Under the pieces are notes generated by a model. The model did not search any database and had not been told where the DNA came from. It saw nothing but the letters and a program-made list of their open reading frames with translations. Made by a program: the position numbers and the translations under genes. From assembly GCA_035294245.1 (NCBI GenBank), contig DATGLG010000026.1:1-55719 (forward strand): a DNA stretch of 55,719 bases. Reading direction: 5' to 3'. Origin of the DNA: DATGLG01 sp035294245 (GTDB lineage Bacteria; Pseudomonadota; Alphaproteobacteria; JACZXZ01). Positions 35,311 through 44,089 of this stretch are shown here, in pieces (the stretch's first letter is position 1; each line of letters opens with the position of its first letter).

Positions 35311-35328
35311 TTCCGATATAGCCTGCTT

Positions 35329-36900
35329 GTGACGCCATCCCACAGCACCGCCGCCGACGAAGGCTTCGTCTCGCTCTTCCGTGTCCAGGCCCGCGCGGCG
35401 CCCGAGCGCGTCTATGCGCGCTTCGACGGCACGCCCCTCAGCTTCGGCGCGCTGCAGCGCCGCTCGGACGCCTTCGCCGCGACCCTCGCGAGCCGCGGCA
35501 TCGGGCGCGGCGAGCGCGTCGCGGTCATGCTGCGCAACAGCGCCGACGCGCTCGCGGTGATGTTCGGCCTCGCCAAGGCGGGCGCCGTCTGGGTTCCCGT
35601 GAATGCGCGCCAGCGCGGCGAGGGCCTGCGCTACATCCTCGAGCATGCCGCGCCGCGCCTGGTGATCGCCGAGGCCGATCTCGTGCCGGTGATCCGCGAC
35701 AGCGGCGCCGCCCTCGGCGCAACGCCGCTCTTGGCACGGGACGGGGCAGGGGGTGACGACAGCGCAGCACCCAGGGCGGCGGAGACCGCGCTCGAGCCGA
35801 TGCTCGCTCCGGGCGCCGCCTTCGCCAGCACGCCGCCGCGGCCCGAGGACATCGCCGCCATCATGTACACTTCGGGCACCACCGGGCGCCCCAAGGGGGT
35901 CCTCGTCACCCATCGCATGCTGCGCCTGGCCGGGGAAGGGGCGGCGCTCGTCTCGGCGGCGCGCGACGGCGACGTCCTCTTCGTGTGGGAGCCGCTTTAT
36001 CACATCGGCGGCGCGCAGCTCATCCTGCTGCCGCTCCTGCGCGACGTCAGCCTCGCCTTCGTCGAGCGCTTCAGCGCCAGCCGCTTCTGGGAGCAGGTGC
36101 GCGACTGCGGCGCCACGCAGATCCATTATCTTGGCGGCATCCTGCAAATGCTGCTCAAGCAGCCGCCCGGCCCCCGCGATCGCGACCACGGGGTGCGCAT
36201 CGCCTGGGGCGGGGGCTGCCCCGCCGAGATCTGGACGGAATTCGAGCGCCGCTTCGGCGTCGTCATCCGCGAATGCTACGGCATGACCGAGGCGTCGAGC
36301 TTTACCACCTGCAATGATAGCGGCGTCGTGGGCGCGGTGGGGCGGCCGCTGCCCTGGCTCTCGGTCGCCGTCCTCGACGAGGCGGGGACTCCCGTCGCCC
36401 CGGGCGAGCGCGGCGAGATCGTGGTCCGCGCGGTATCGCCGGGCGCACTCACCCCCGGCTATTACCGCGATCCCGAGGCGACGGCCGCCGCCTTGCGCGA
36501 CGGCGCGCTCCACACCGGCGATCTTGGCTCCTTCGATGCCGAGGGCAATCTGCGCTTCCATGGGCGCCTCAAGGATTGCGTGCGCTGCAAGGGCGAGAAC
36601 GTCTCCGCCTGGGAGGTCGAGCATGTCGCGGCCGGCCATCCCGCCGTCGAGGATTGCGCCATGATCGGCGTCGCCGCCGAGATCGGCGAGAGCGACATCA
36701 AGCTCTTTGTCCGGCCCAAGCCCGGCATGCATATCGATCCGGCGGCGCTCTCCCAATGGCTTGGCGCGCGGCTGGCGCCCTACCAGAATCCGCGCTATAT
36801 CGCCATCGTCGAGGCGTTCGAGCGCACGCCGAGCCAGCGCATCATGAAGCACCGCCTCTCGACGCGACTCGACGACGCGTGGGACCGTTTGCGGTCGTAG
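35329..36900 (+). CDS. AMP-dependent acyl-CoA ligase (CaiC-like)
   Basis: 523-residue ANL-superfamily enzyme that adenylates a carboxylate and transfers it to CoA. P-loop motif IMYTSGTTGRPKGVLVTH near 180, A5 motif ECYGMTEASSF near 315, A7 TGDLGSFDAEGNLRFHGRLKD near 390-410, and catalytic lysine in PSQRIMKHRL near 505. Close in form to carnitine/crotonobetaine-CoA ligases and medium-chain acyl ligases. GTG 35329 has no Shine-Dalgarno and sits a few bases after a putative -10 box, so the message may be nearly leaderless. The betaine link would suit the other amine genes, but substrate is unproven. Confidence 0.9.
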   Translation: MTPSHSTAADEGFVSLFRVQARAAPERVYARFDGTPLSFGALQRRSDAFAATLASRGIGRGERVAVMLRNSADALAVMFGLAKAGAVWVPVNARQRGEGLRYILEHAAPRLVIAEADLVPVIRDSGAALGATPLLARDGAGGDDSAAPRAAETALEPMLAPGAAFASTPPRPEDIAAIMYTSGTTGRPKGVLVTHRMLRLAGEGAALVSAARDGDVLFVWEPLYHIGGAQLILLPLLRDVSLAFVERFSASRFWEQVRDCGATQIHYLGGILQMLLKQPPGPRDRDHGVRIAWGGGCPAEIWTEFERRFGVVIRECYGMTEASSFTTCNDSGVVGAVGRPLPWLSVAVLDEAGTPVAPGERGEIVVRAVSPGALTPGYYRDPEATAAALRDGALHTGDLGSFDAEGNLRFHGRLKDCVRCKGENVSAWEVEHVAAGHPAVEDCAMIGVAAEIGESDIKLFVRPKPGMHIDPAALSQWLGARLAPYQNPRYIAIVEAFERTPSQRIMKHRLSTRLDDAWDRLRS

Positions 36901-36907
36901 TTCCGGG

Positions 36908-37008
36908 GTGGCCGCCCCACCTCTCCCCGACCCTCTCCGCCCCACCGGGGCGGAGAGGGTGCGACCCCGGACCGCGATCAGGGGGAGCGGGTGAGGTGGG
37001 GGACTGAC
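36908..37008. repeat. Interspersed palindromic repeat (family C)
   Basis: A hairpin ccctctccgccccaccgggg with partner ggcggagaggg is followed by gcgaccccggaccgcgatca and gggggagcgggtgaggtggg. The same unit recurs at 53233-53340 with few changes. It separates the ligase and chrA genes. Confidence 0.7.
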
Positions 37009-37020
37009 GGGGAGCATCTG

Positions 37021-38250
37021 ATGGCGGCGGCCGCGCGCGATGAAGGCGACAACGAAAGCCGCCGCGGCGCGCCGCGCGAGGTGCTGCTCGCCTTCCTCAA
37101 GCTCGGGGTGAGCTGCTTCGGCGGGCCGATCGCCCATATCGGCTATTTCCGCGACGAGTTCGTGCTGCGCCGCCGCTGGCTCGACGAGGCGGCCTATGCC
37201 GATCTCGTCGCCCTCTGCCAGTTCCTGCCGGGCCCTGCCAGCAGCCAGACGGGATTCTCCTTGGGGCTCATGCGCGCGGGCTTCCTCGGCGGGCTCGCTG
37301 CCTGGACCGGCTTCACCCTGCCCTCAGCCATTCTCCTCGTGCTCTTCGCCTATGGCGCGGGGTCGCTCACCGGGCCCATGGGCGAGGGACTGCTGCACGG
37401 GCTCAAGCTCGTCGCCGTCGCCATCGTGGCGCAAGCGGTATGGGGCATGGCGCAGAAGCTCTGCCCCGACCGCAGGCGCGCCGGAATCGCCGTGGCCGCG
37501 GCGGCGCTCATCCTCCTCGCCGGCTCGTCGGCGGCGCAGCTCGTGGCGATTGCCCTCGGCGGGGTCGCGGGCTTCGCCCTCTGCCGCGATGTCGGGCCGG
37601 CGGCGGGGGGTGGGCGCCTGCCGGTGCCGCTCTCGAAGCCCCTCGGCCTCGCCTGTCTCGCCGCCTTCTTCCTCCTCCTCGTCGCGCTTCCGGTGCTGCG
37701 CAGCGTGACGGGCGCGCAAGGCGTGGCGCTGTTCGAGGCCTTCTACCGCTCGGGCGCCCTCGTCTTCGGCGGCGGGCATGTGGTGCTGCCGCTGCTGCGC
37801 GACGCCGTGGTCGCACCCGGCTGGGTGAGCGACGACGCCTTCCTCGCCGGCTATGGCGCCGCGCAGGCGGTGCCGGGCCCGCTCTTCACCTTCTCGGCCT
37901 ATCTCGGCGCCGTCATCCGGCCGGGACCCCAGGGTGTGGCGGGTGCCGCCCTCTGCCTCGTCGCTATCTTCCTGCCGGGCCTGCTGGTGGTGGCGGGTGC
38001 CCTGCCGTTCTGGGAGAGCTTCCGCCGCCGCGCGGGCGCCCAGGCGGCGATGCGCGGCATCAACGCCGCCGTGGTCGGGCTTCTGGCGGCCGCCCTCTAC
38101 AATCCCGTGTGGACGAGTGCCGTGAAGGCGCCGGGAGATTTCGCCGTGGCGATGATCGGCTTCGTGCTCCTCGCGGTGTGGCGCGCGCCGCCGCTCGTCG
38201 TGGTGATCTTCGGCGCGCTTGGCGGAATCGCGCTAGCCGTCCTGGCGTAA
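37021..38250 (+). CDS. chrA: ChrA-family chromate transporter
   Basis: 409 residues, two homologous membrane halves (long-chain type). First half: FLKLGVSCFGGPIAHIGYFRDEFVLRRRWLDE and LCQFLPGPASSQTGFSLGLMRAG. Second half: RSGALVFGGGHVVLPLLRD and GYGAAQAVPGPLFTFSAYLG. About ten to twelve helices. Exports chromate in characterised members; many environmental homologues are of unknown specificity. ATG at 37021 with GGGGAGCATCTG chosen over a GTG at 36991 inside the repeat. Confidence 0.92.
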   Translation: MAAAARDEGDNESRRGAPREVLLAFLKLGVSCFGGPIAHIGYFRDEFVLRRRWLDEAAYADLVALCQFLPGPASSQTGFSLGLMRAGFLGGLAAWTGFTLPSAILLVLFAYGAGSLTGPMGEGLLHGLKLVAVAIVAQAVWGMAQKLCPDRRRAGIAVAAAALILLAGSSAAQLVAIALGGVAGFALCRDVGPAAGGGRLPVPLSKPLGLACLAAFFLLLVALPVLRSVTGAQGVALFEAFYRSGALVFGGGHVVLPLLRDAVVAPGWVSDDAFLAGYGAAQAVPGPLFTFSAYLGAVIRPGPQGVAGAALCLVAIFLPGLLVVAGALPFWESFRRRAGAQAAMRGINAAVVGLLAAALYNPVWTSAVKAPGDFAVAMIGFVLLAVWRAPPLVVVIFGALGGIALAVLA

Positions 38251-38270
38251 TCCTGTAGACTGCGCCCCCC

Positions 38271-39248
38271 ATGAGCGAGACCCCGCCCCTTCTTTATCTC
38301 TCGCGCGGCGACATCGAGGCGCTCGCGATCGGCCCGCGCGAGGTCGAGGCCGCCGTCGAAGACGCCTTCCGCGCCAAGGCCGCGGGCAAGGCGTCCCTCG
38401 TTCCCAAGCTCGCCTTGCATCCCGCGGGCGGCGGCGCTTTCTTCCACGCCATGCCCGGCGCGCTTCAGCCGCCGCGGCTCGCCGGCGTCAAATGGGTGAG
38501 CGTCGCCCCCGCCGCACCCGGCCGCGCCCTGCCGAGCGTGCTCGCCCTCGTCATCCTCAACGATCTCGAGAGCGGCGCTCCCGTCGCCATCATGGACGGC
38601 ACCTGGCTCACGGGCTTGCGCACCGCCGCGGTCTCGGTGGTGGCGGCGCGGCGGCTCGCGCGGGCCGAGGCGAGGACGATCGGCTTCGTCGGCTGCGGCG
38701 TGCAGGCGCGCACCCATCTCGCGGCCTTGCGCGCGCATTTCCCCGTGGCCGAGGTCGTCGCCTATAGCCGCCGCAGCGCCACCGCCGAGGCCTTCGCGCG
38801 CGAGGCCGCGGCACCGGGCCTCGCGGCGCGCGTCACCGACGATCCGCGCGAGGCGGTCGCGGGCCTCGACATCGTGGTGACGAGCGTGCCGCCGACGCCG
38901 GGGCCGCTCGGCGTCCTCGATCCCGACTGGCTCGCACCCGGCGCCTTCGCGGCTCTCGTCGATCTCGGCCGCTCCTGGCGCGCCGAGGGGATCGCGCGGA
39001 TCGACCGCCTTGTCACCGACGACCGCCCCCATTACGCCGCGGCGGCGGCGCGCACCAGGCTCCCCTATGCCGGGCCGTTCCATGCCGAGCTCGGCGAGCT
39101 CGTGGCCGGCACCGCCTCGGGCCGCCGCAGCGCGCAGGAGCGCGCGATGTTCTTCAGCACCGGCATCGCGCTCGCCGACATCGCCGTCGCCGCCCTCATC
39201 GCGGCGCGGGCGCGGGCGCGCGGCGTGGGAACGGCGCTGCCGTGGTGA
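38271..39248 (+). CDS. Ornithine cyclodeaminase/mu-crystallin family protein
   Basis: 325 residues. NAD-binding motif IGFVGCGVQARTHLAALR near 140; family signatures GGGAFFHAMPGAL, GVKWVSVAPAAPG, and MDGTWLTGLRTAAVSVVAARRLAR. The C-terminal part has VDLGRSWRAEGIARIDRLVTDD. Members deaminate ornithine to proline, or act as ketimine reductase, alanine dehydrogenase or part of opine metabolism. Twenty bases after chrA and overlapping the following glycosyltransferase by seven bases. Specificity cannot be assigned. Confidence 0.9.
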   Translation: MSETPPLLYLSRGDIEALAIGPREVEAAVEDAFRAKAAGKASLVPKLALHPAGGGAFFHAMPGALQPPRLAGVKWVSVAPAAPGRALPSVLALVILNDLESGAPVAIMDGTWLTGLRTAAVSVVAARRLARAEARTIGFVGCGVQARTHLAALRAHFPVAEVVAYSRRSATAEAFAREAAAPGLAARVTDDPREAVAGLDIVVTSVPPTPGPLGVLDPDWLAPGAFAALVDLGRSWRAEGIARIDRLVTDDRPHYAAAAARTRLPYAGPFHAELGELVAGTASGRRSAQERAMFFSTGIALADIAVAALIAARARARGVGTALPW

Positions 39249-40318
39249 GGGACGAGCGGCCGGAGGCTTCGGCGCGCCGCATGCCGCCGGCCCGGATCTC
39301 GGTCGTGATGCCGAACTATAATCACGGCCGCTTCATCGCCCAGGCGCTCGAGGCGCTGTTCGCGCAGACGCGCCCGGCCGACGAGATCATCGTGATCGAC
39401 GATGCCTCGACCGACGACAGCCTCCGGATTATCGACGGGCTGGCGGCCAGCCGTCCCGCCGTCTCGATCGTCCGCAAAGGAATGCGCGGCGGGGCGCTCG
39501 CAACCTTGAATGAGGGCCTCGACCGGGCCAGCGGCGAGCTGATCGCCTTTCCGGCGGCCGACGATCTCCTCAGGCCCGCGTTCCTGGAGGAGGCGGCGCG
39601 GCTCCTGGAGCGCTTTCCGGAGGCGCCCTTCTGCTCGGCCTGCGTCGAGCTCATCGACGGGGAAGGCCGGCGTCTCGGCGGCCGCCCGATCCTGCGGCCA
39701 ATGCTGACGCCCGGATACGCGTCGGCCGAAATGGCGCGGTCGATGCTGGCGCGCGGCGACAACTTCTTTCTGGGTCCCGTGACGCTCTACCGGCGCGCCC
39801 GCCTGGTGGAGCTCGGCGGGTTCGATCCGTCGCTGGGTGCTGGCACTGATGGCATGATGCTGCGGCGCATGGCCGTCCGCTGGGGATTCTGCTTCACGCC
39901 CAAGGTGCTCGGCGCCTGGCGCCTGCACGGGGCCAACTATTCCGCCGCCGCCGTGGCGACACCCGAAAGGCTCGACCGCCTCATCCAGGCCAATCGGCGC
40001 GTCATCGAGGCGGAGCCGGATGGGCTCTTCCCCCGGGGCTATGCCCGGCTCTTCGAGCGCCGCCTGCGCTTCAACGCGGCGCGGCTGCCGCTCTCGCGGC
40101 CCGGCGACGGGACATGCGAGGACGAGCGGCTCGGTGCCGTGCTGGGCATGATTCGCGCAACCCGGATCGACGGCATGATGCTGCGCGCGTTTCGACACCT
40201 CGGACCCGCGTCGAGCCTCCTGTCGCTGGGCTGGCTCGCCCTGCGTCTCAGGCCGTTCTCGTTCGCGTGGCTGGCGGCGGAGGCTTGCCGACGGCTGGTG
40301 TCAGGGCGCGCCCTGTGA
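39242..40318 (+). CDS. Family 2 glycosyltransferase
   Basis: 358 residues. GT2 core: RISVVMPNYNHGRFIAQALEALFAQTRPADEIIVIDDASTDDS at residue 18, DXD-like site FPAADDLLRP near 102, and GFDPSLGAGTDGMMLRRMAVRWGFCFTPKVLGAWRLHG. GTG 39242 overlaps the preceding gene; ATG 39281 is possible. The 3' end overlaps by 18 bases with the large minus-strand gene, a tail-to-tail clash. First gene of the glycan cluster but on the opposite strand from the rest. Confidence 0.9.
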   Translation: MVRDERPEASARRMPPARISVVMPNYNHGRFIAQALEALFAQTRPADEIIVIDDASTDDSLRIIDGLAASRPAVSIVRKGMRGGALATLNEGLDRASGELIAFPAADDLLRPAFLEEAARLLERFPEAPFCSACVELIDGEGRRLGGRPILRPMLTPGYASAEMARSMLARGDNFFLGPVTLYRRARLVELGGFDPSLGAGTDGMMLRRMAVRWGFCFTPKVLGAWRLHGANYSAAAVATPERLDRLIQANRRVIEAEPDGLFPRGYARLFERRLRFNAARLPLSRPGDGTCEDERLGAVLGMIRATRIDGMMLRAFRHLGPASSLLSLGWLALRLRPFSFAWLAAEACRRLVSGRAL

Positions 40319-42298
40319 TCCAAGCCCTCGGGTTGCGTAATTGATCTGCTGAGCTTTTGAGGGCGCAACGTCGCTCTCTGCGCTTGCGGCGTCGTTCGAC
40401 GCGATCTGAGTTAGGCACAGAAGGACGCTGCTGCAGAACGCTGGACAAGTGTCATAACCATTTCTCAAGCGCCAGTTGTTGATCGCAGTGAGCGTTGCAA
40501 CAGCCGGCCATGCGAGTGTGACGAGGGGAAGGAGCAGCGCCTTTTTCCATGTGTTCGGCCACAAATTGCGAATCAGCCACCTCTCGAGCAGAAGTAGCCG
40601 CCGCTTGGCGCGTCCTCCGGCGAACTTCGCCTTGATTTGGAGGCCGGTCCATCCCGCAGGCAATATATCGTCAACCTGTTGGGCCAATTCCGTGGTGAGA
40701 TTGCCATAGGCGATATCACCTTGTTCGTGGTCGACGTAAACACCCACCACCGCATCACGGTCGAGGAGCGAGGTCAGCCGTTCCAGCAGCTTTCGTATTT
40801 TCCGCACGTCCGAGCGAGGTATGTGACACAGCGCGCTGCTGTAAGGCGCTCTTCCTCCCGCACCATTAAGCCATTCCGCCAAGGCGTTCGCATCCGTCAG
40901 ATCGGATGTGCGAATGATATCGAAGTCGCCGATGCTTCCGAGCGATCGTGCAAGTGTGCTATCCGACGGGGCAACAAGCAGGTTGCGACGTTCCTGGCTC
41001 GCGTTCACATCCGCGATCCACCCCAACACCAGGCGGGAATCAAGCCACTCATGGTGCCACACCGGCACATGCGGCTTCACACTGGCCAACCGCCGCAGCC
41101 GCCCGAGAATCGCGAGATACGCGGTACGAAACGCGACGAGACTGAAAAGGCCGCGGCTTGCGTAGAGGGGGCCGCATTCGGGCGGAAGCGGAATTGCCGT
41201 CTCCAGGCCCATTTCCACCTGTCGCCGGACGCGCCAAGCCTCGACCCCGAAGACCCAATAGAAGTGTCGCACGTGATCCACCGGCTTTCTTTTCATCTTG
41301 CGGCGCAGCCGTGACATGAACGAAGCCGCTTCGGCGCGTATCGTGGCAAGGTTTGGCGGCAGGTCGCCTGCATGGAAGACGACGTCCACCTCGGCAAATC
41401 GGCGATGCTCGCGCGTGGTCCATCTCGAGAGCTCTTTGGCGATCTCGCCGATACGGGACGTTCCGCAGCGGAGATCCTGGTGCTCCTGATCCTCCGGCTG
41501 AAGCTCCAGCATGAAGAAATTGTCGGAATCGTCGAGGACCGTGAACCGTCCCGAAGGCACCAGTTCCGGCACAAATCCGTAGTCACAATAGGAATTCACC
41601 GGGGGCATGGGCCTTTCCGGCTTGATCGCGAGCATGAAGATGAGGTGATAGCGGCCCAGCAGGGTCGTCGAATCGACCTGCCAATAGATCTGGTTGTGCG
41701 TCGTGCATTCCATGAAGTCCTGACTGATGGTCTTGCCCACGACCGTTGGATGCAGGTGCTCGAAGGCGACCCGAACGAGTCTGCGCGGGGGGATGGCAAG
41801 GGACCCCGACGTGTGATCGACGGACCTGCGCAAGGCGGGGACGGTCGCTTCCGCGCAAGCGCGCAGCGACGGCGCCATGATGCACGGATTCCCTTCCGCC
41901 ATTTTCTCATGGAGAGTCCGAAGCGATCCATCGGCCAATACGAAATCCGAATTCATGAAGACGAAATACGTATCGGTCTGATCGGCGCCGCTGTCCCGGA
42001 TGCCGCGCGCGTAAGCCAGCGTCAGCGTGACGCCATAGACGCCGGTCGTGATGAGGTCATCGATGAAAATGAATCTCACGCGGCATAAAGATCGCAATAT
42101 CCTGAATGCCCGCTCTTTCTCGAAGATTGGCGGGCTCTTTTCCGATGTCATTATCAGGACTTCCAGATCGCTGCTTTGCGCGAGATGGGGCAGATTGCCG
42201 GGAGCCAGGAACGACGGCAGCGATACTCGCGAAAATTCGTCGATGTATCGCTTGCCCCAGATGACCGTGAGAAACTTCACCCGCGGTTTGTCGCTCAT
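40301..42298 (-). CDS. Large protein of unknown function in the glycan cluster (glycosyltransferase-like N-terminus)
   Basis: 665 residues. N-terminal half begins KPRVKFLTVIWGKRYIDEFSRVSLPSFL and has DTYFVFMNSDFVLADGSLRTLHEKM near 110-135, with an Asp arranged like the nucleotide-sugar site of GT-A transferases. Middle region SRLRRKMKRKPVDHVRHFYW. The C-terminal third carries a probable class I methyltransferase-like or unknown fold and a hydrophobic helix WKKALLLPLVTLAWPAVATL near 600. I do not recognise the full-length family. ATG 42298 has only a weak A-rich leader. GC content is lower than the window average, like the next genes. Confidence 0.7.
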   Translation of the reverse strand: MSDKPRVKFLTVIWGKRYIDEFSRVSLPSFLAPGNLPHLAQSSDLEVLIMTSEKSPPIFEKERAFRILRSLCRVRFIFIDDLITTGVYGVTLTLAYARGIRDSGADQTDTYFVFMNSDFVLADGSLRTLHEKMAEGNPCIMAPSLRACAEATVPALRRSVDHTSGSLAIPPRRLVRVAFEHLHPTVVGKTISQDFMECTTHNQIYWQVDSTTLLGRYHLIFMLAIKPERPMPPVNSYCDYGFVPELVPSGRFTVLDDSDNFFMLELQPEDQEHQDLRCGTSRIGEIAKELSRWTTREHRRFAEVDVVFHAGDLPPNLATIRAEAASFMSRLRRKMKRKPVDHVRHFYWVFGVEAWRVRRQVEMGLETAIPLPPECGPLYASRGLFSLVAFRTAYLAILGRLRRLASVKPHVPVWHHEWLDSRLVLGWIADVNASQERRNLLVAPSDSTLARSLGSIGDFDIIRTSDLTDANALAEWLNGAGGRAPYSSALCHIPRSDVRKIRKLLERLTSLLDRDAVVGVYVDHEQGDIAYGNLTTELAQQVDDILPAGWTGLQIKAKFAGGRAKRRLLLLERWLIRNLWPNTWKKALLLPLVTLAWPAVATLTAINNWRLRNGYDTCPAFCSSVLLCLTQIASNDAASAESDVAPSKAQQINYATRGLGSQGAP

Positions 42299-42448
42299 TA
42301 CTTTTTTCTCATATTATTTCTTGCCCTTCCGGGCGCACGATTGGGGAAGGCGACGCTGCGGATCGAGCCACAGCCGGCTGACATCATATTCATATTCAAT
42401 CGAAAACCGGCGGGCCGCGCCCGCAATCCTTTCTCGAACGCTATTGGC

Positions 42449-43342
42449 TCAGTGTTTCCGAAAACCTTTCAGCCGACCCAGCCACTTCACGAGCGCGTCG
42501 GGAGCGACCGCGGAAGCGGCCGCGCGGACCTTGGCGCCGAAGCCCGCTGAGTATGAGTAATTGGAGCGCACCTTCAGAGGAATCTCTCCAACTCCGGTGC
42601 TGGTTTCGAGGCAAGCGACGAAGGGGGCGTCCTTGGTCTTGCGCATAATAACTGTGAGAGCGCAATTCGGCACCCTTACCGGGGAAGCGGCCGCCAGTTC
42701 GACAAGCTTGGGAAAAAGAGTCTTATAGGCGCGCACAGATGTATAAAGATCATCTTCGCCGACCGGCCCATCATACCAGATATCTACGATTTCGTAGCCG
42801 TTATACCCGACAAGGTCGAAGAGTAAGCGCCCTGTGTAGATGAAATAGCCATGGTCGGTAAACCCTGCCGTCGGCAGCTGATGCACGATGCACCCGCCGA
42901 CGCGTGTCGCGTCATGGATGACCTGAAAGCTGTTATATTGATTTAGCACGTGCTCGGTGGTGCCGATATTGAGCACGGCATCGAATGCTCCTCGGAGGGT
43001 CTTTGGCAGCCGGTCCCGATTCAGATCGAAAATTTTCGTCTTGTATCCGACGGCAATATCGAGCGACGTATAATTTATGCCGCAGCAATCAAGGAGCTCT
43101 CCGGCAAATGCCCCGTTCGAGCCGCCCTTGTCGGCATCGTAACTGGAGCCCTCGACAATCCGACTGGCGAACTTCTCCACCTCCGACCCAGATTTCGTCG
43201 GGAGGTAGTGCGATATGAAGTCGCGAACGTGCTCAAGCTGAACCTGATAGAGATTGGAGCTGCCGATATCTAAGATTTTGTTCCCTTTTTCCAACAATCC
43301 ATTGTCGCGAAGTCTGTCCAGAAATTCGAGCGTTATCCCCAT
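42449..43342 (-). CDS. SAM-dependent methyltransferase (class I-like)
   Basis: 297 residues. Motif I KILDIGSSNLYQVQ at residue 22, motif II region YTSLDIAVGYKTKIFDLN, and AFDAVLNIGTTEHVLNQYNSFQVIHDATRVGGCIVHQLP as motif IV/VI. Base composition is markedly less GC-rich than flanking core genes. ATG 43342 without a strong ribosome site. It lies between the 665-residue protein (150-base gap) and another methyltransferase (28-base gap). Target is probably a sugar or glycan end, by context only. Confidence 0.82.
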   Translation of the reverse strand: MGITLEFLDRLRDNGLLEKGNKILDIGSSNLYQVQLEHVRDFISHYLPTKSGSEVEKFASRIVEGSSYDADKGGSNGAFAGELLDCCGINYTSLDIAVGYKTKIFDLNRDRLPKTLRGAFDAVLNIGTTEHVLNQYNSFQVIHDATRVGGCIVHQLPTAGFTDHGYFIYTGRLLFDLVGYNGYEIVDIWYDGPVGEDDLYTSVRAYKTLFPKLVELAAASPVRVPNCALTVIMRKTKDAPFVACLETSTGVGEIPLKVRSNYSYSAGFGAKVRAAASAVAPDALVKWLGRLKGFRKH

Positions 43343-43370
43343 CTATCTTCCCTAAGCGCTGCGCTGACGA

Positions 43371-44054
43371 TTAGCCCCTGCGCTTACCCGCCCCAAGCGC
43401 GATCAGGTAATGCGCCATCTTGTGATGGCCCGTATGCACCACCTCGTCATTCATGCTGAACATGAAGACGTTGTGAAAGAATTCCTCCATCAGCGCCTTC
43501 AGCTCGGGCGCCGACTTGCAGTTGACGTGGCCGGCTTTCGATTGCGCGGACGCATAGCTCTGGCTTTCGAGGGAGGGCATGCCGATGATGGCAACACCAT
43601 GTTCGCCCAAGCCCGCAAAGGCGTTCGCGAGAAAAATGCGTTCTCTGGCCGCTTCGATGTGCTCGAGCACGTCAAGCGCGTAAACCGCGTCGAAATTTCC
43701 GGGCACCGGTCCGTCGAGGAAATCATGGACGAACACGTCGAATCGCCAACGCGGCACCATTCTTTGCTTGATGTCGTCGACGAACACCGGATCGAAATCA
43801 GTCGCCGTGAGCTTGCCGACCTCCGCCTGAACGATCCGGGTACCGAATGCATCGCCGCAGCCGATTTCCAGGACGTGGCGTCGCCCGGCCAGCATCTTCG
43901 CCACGAACTTGTAGCGTGCCAGAACGAAAACGAGATGCTTCGGATCCTCGTGCCAGCTCTCATTGCCGCTTAGGCCGAGCCGCTCGAAACCCCGTTCGGA
44001 TGCTGCTTTAAGGTGAACCTGATACTGTGGTTCCTTGGTTCTGATCTTGTCCAT
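43371..44054 (-). CDS. SAM-dependent methyltransferase
   Basis: 227 residues. RHVLEIGCGDAFGTRIVQAEVG is the SAM-binding motif near residue 60; DFDPVFVDD gives the acidic loop and FDAVYALDVLEHIEAARERIFLANAFAGLGEHGVAIIGMPS motifs IV-VI. The family context is O- or C-methylation of lipopolysaccharide sugars. ATG 44054 has GGAGAG nine bases upstream; the frame upstream of it is spurious. Confidence 0.88.
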   Translation of the reverse strand: MDKIRTKEPQYQVHLKAASERGFERLGLSGNESWHEDPKHLVFVLARYKFVAKMLAGRRHVLEIGCGDAFGTRIVQAEVGKLTATDFDPVFVDDIKQRMVPRWRFDVFVHDFLDGPVPGNFDAVYALDVLEHIEAARERIFLANAFAGLGEHGVAIIGMPSLESQSYASAQSKAGHVNCKSAPELKALMEEFFHNVFMFSMNDEVVHTGHHKMAHYLIALGAGKRRG

Positions 44055-44089
44055 GACGAGTCGCTCTCCATCCGCCCCGGAACGTTCAA

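Noticed and set aside
35275..37137. 620-codon minus-strand frame opposite the acyl-CoA ligase
   Set aside because: Antisense shadow; it also crosses the operator and the family C repeat.
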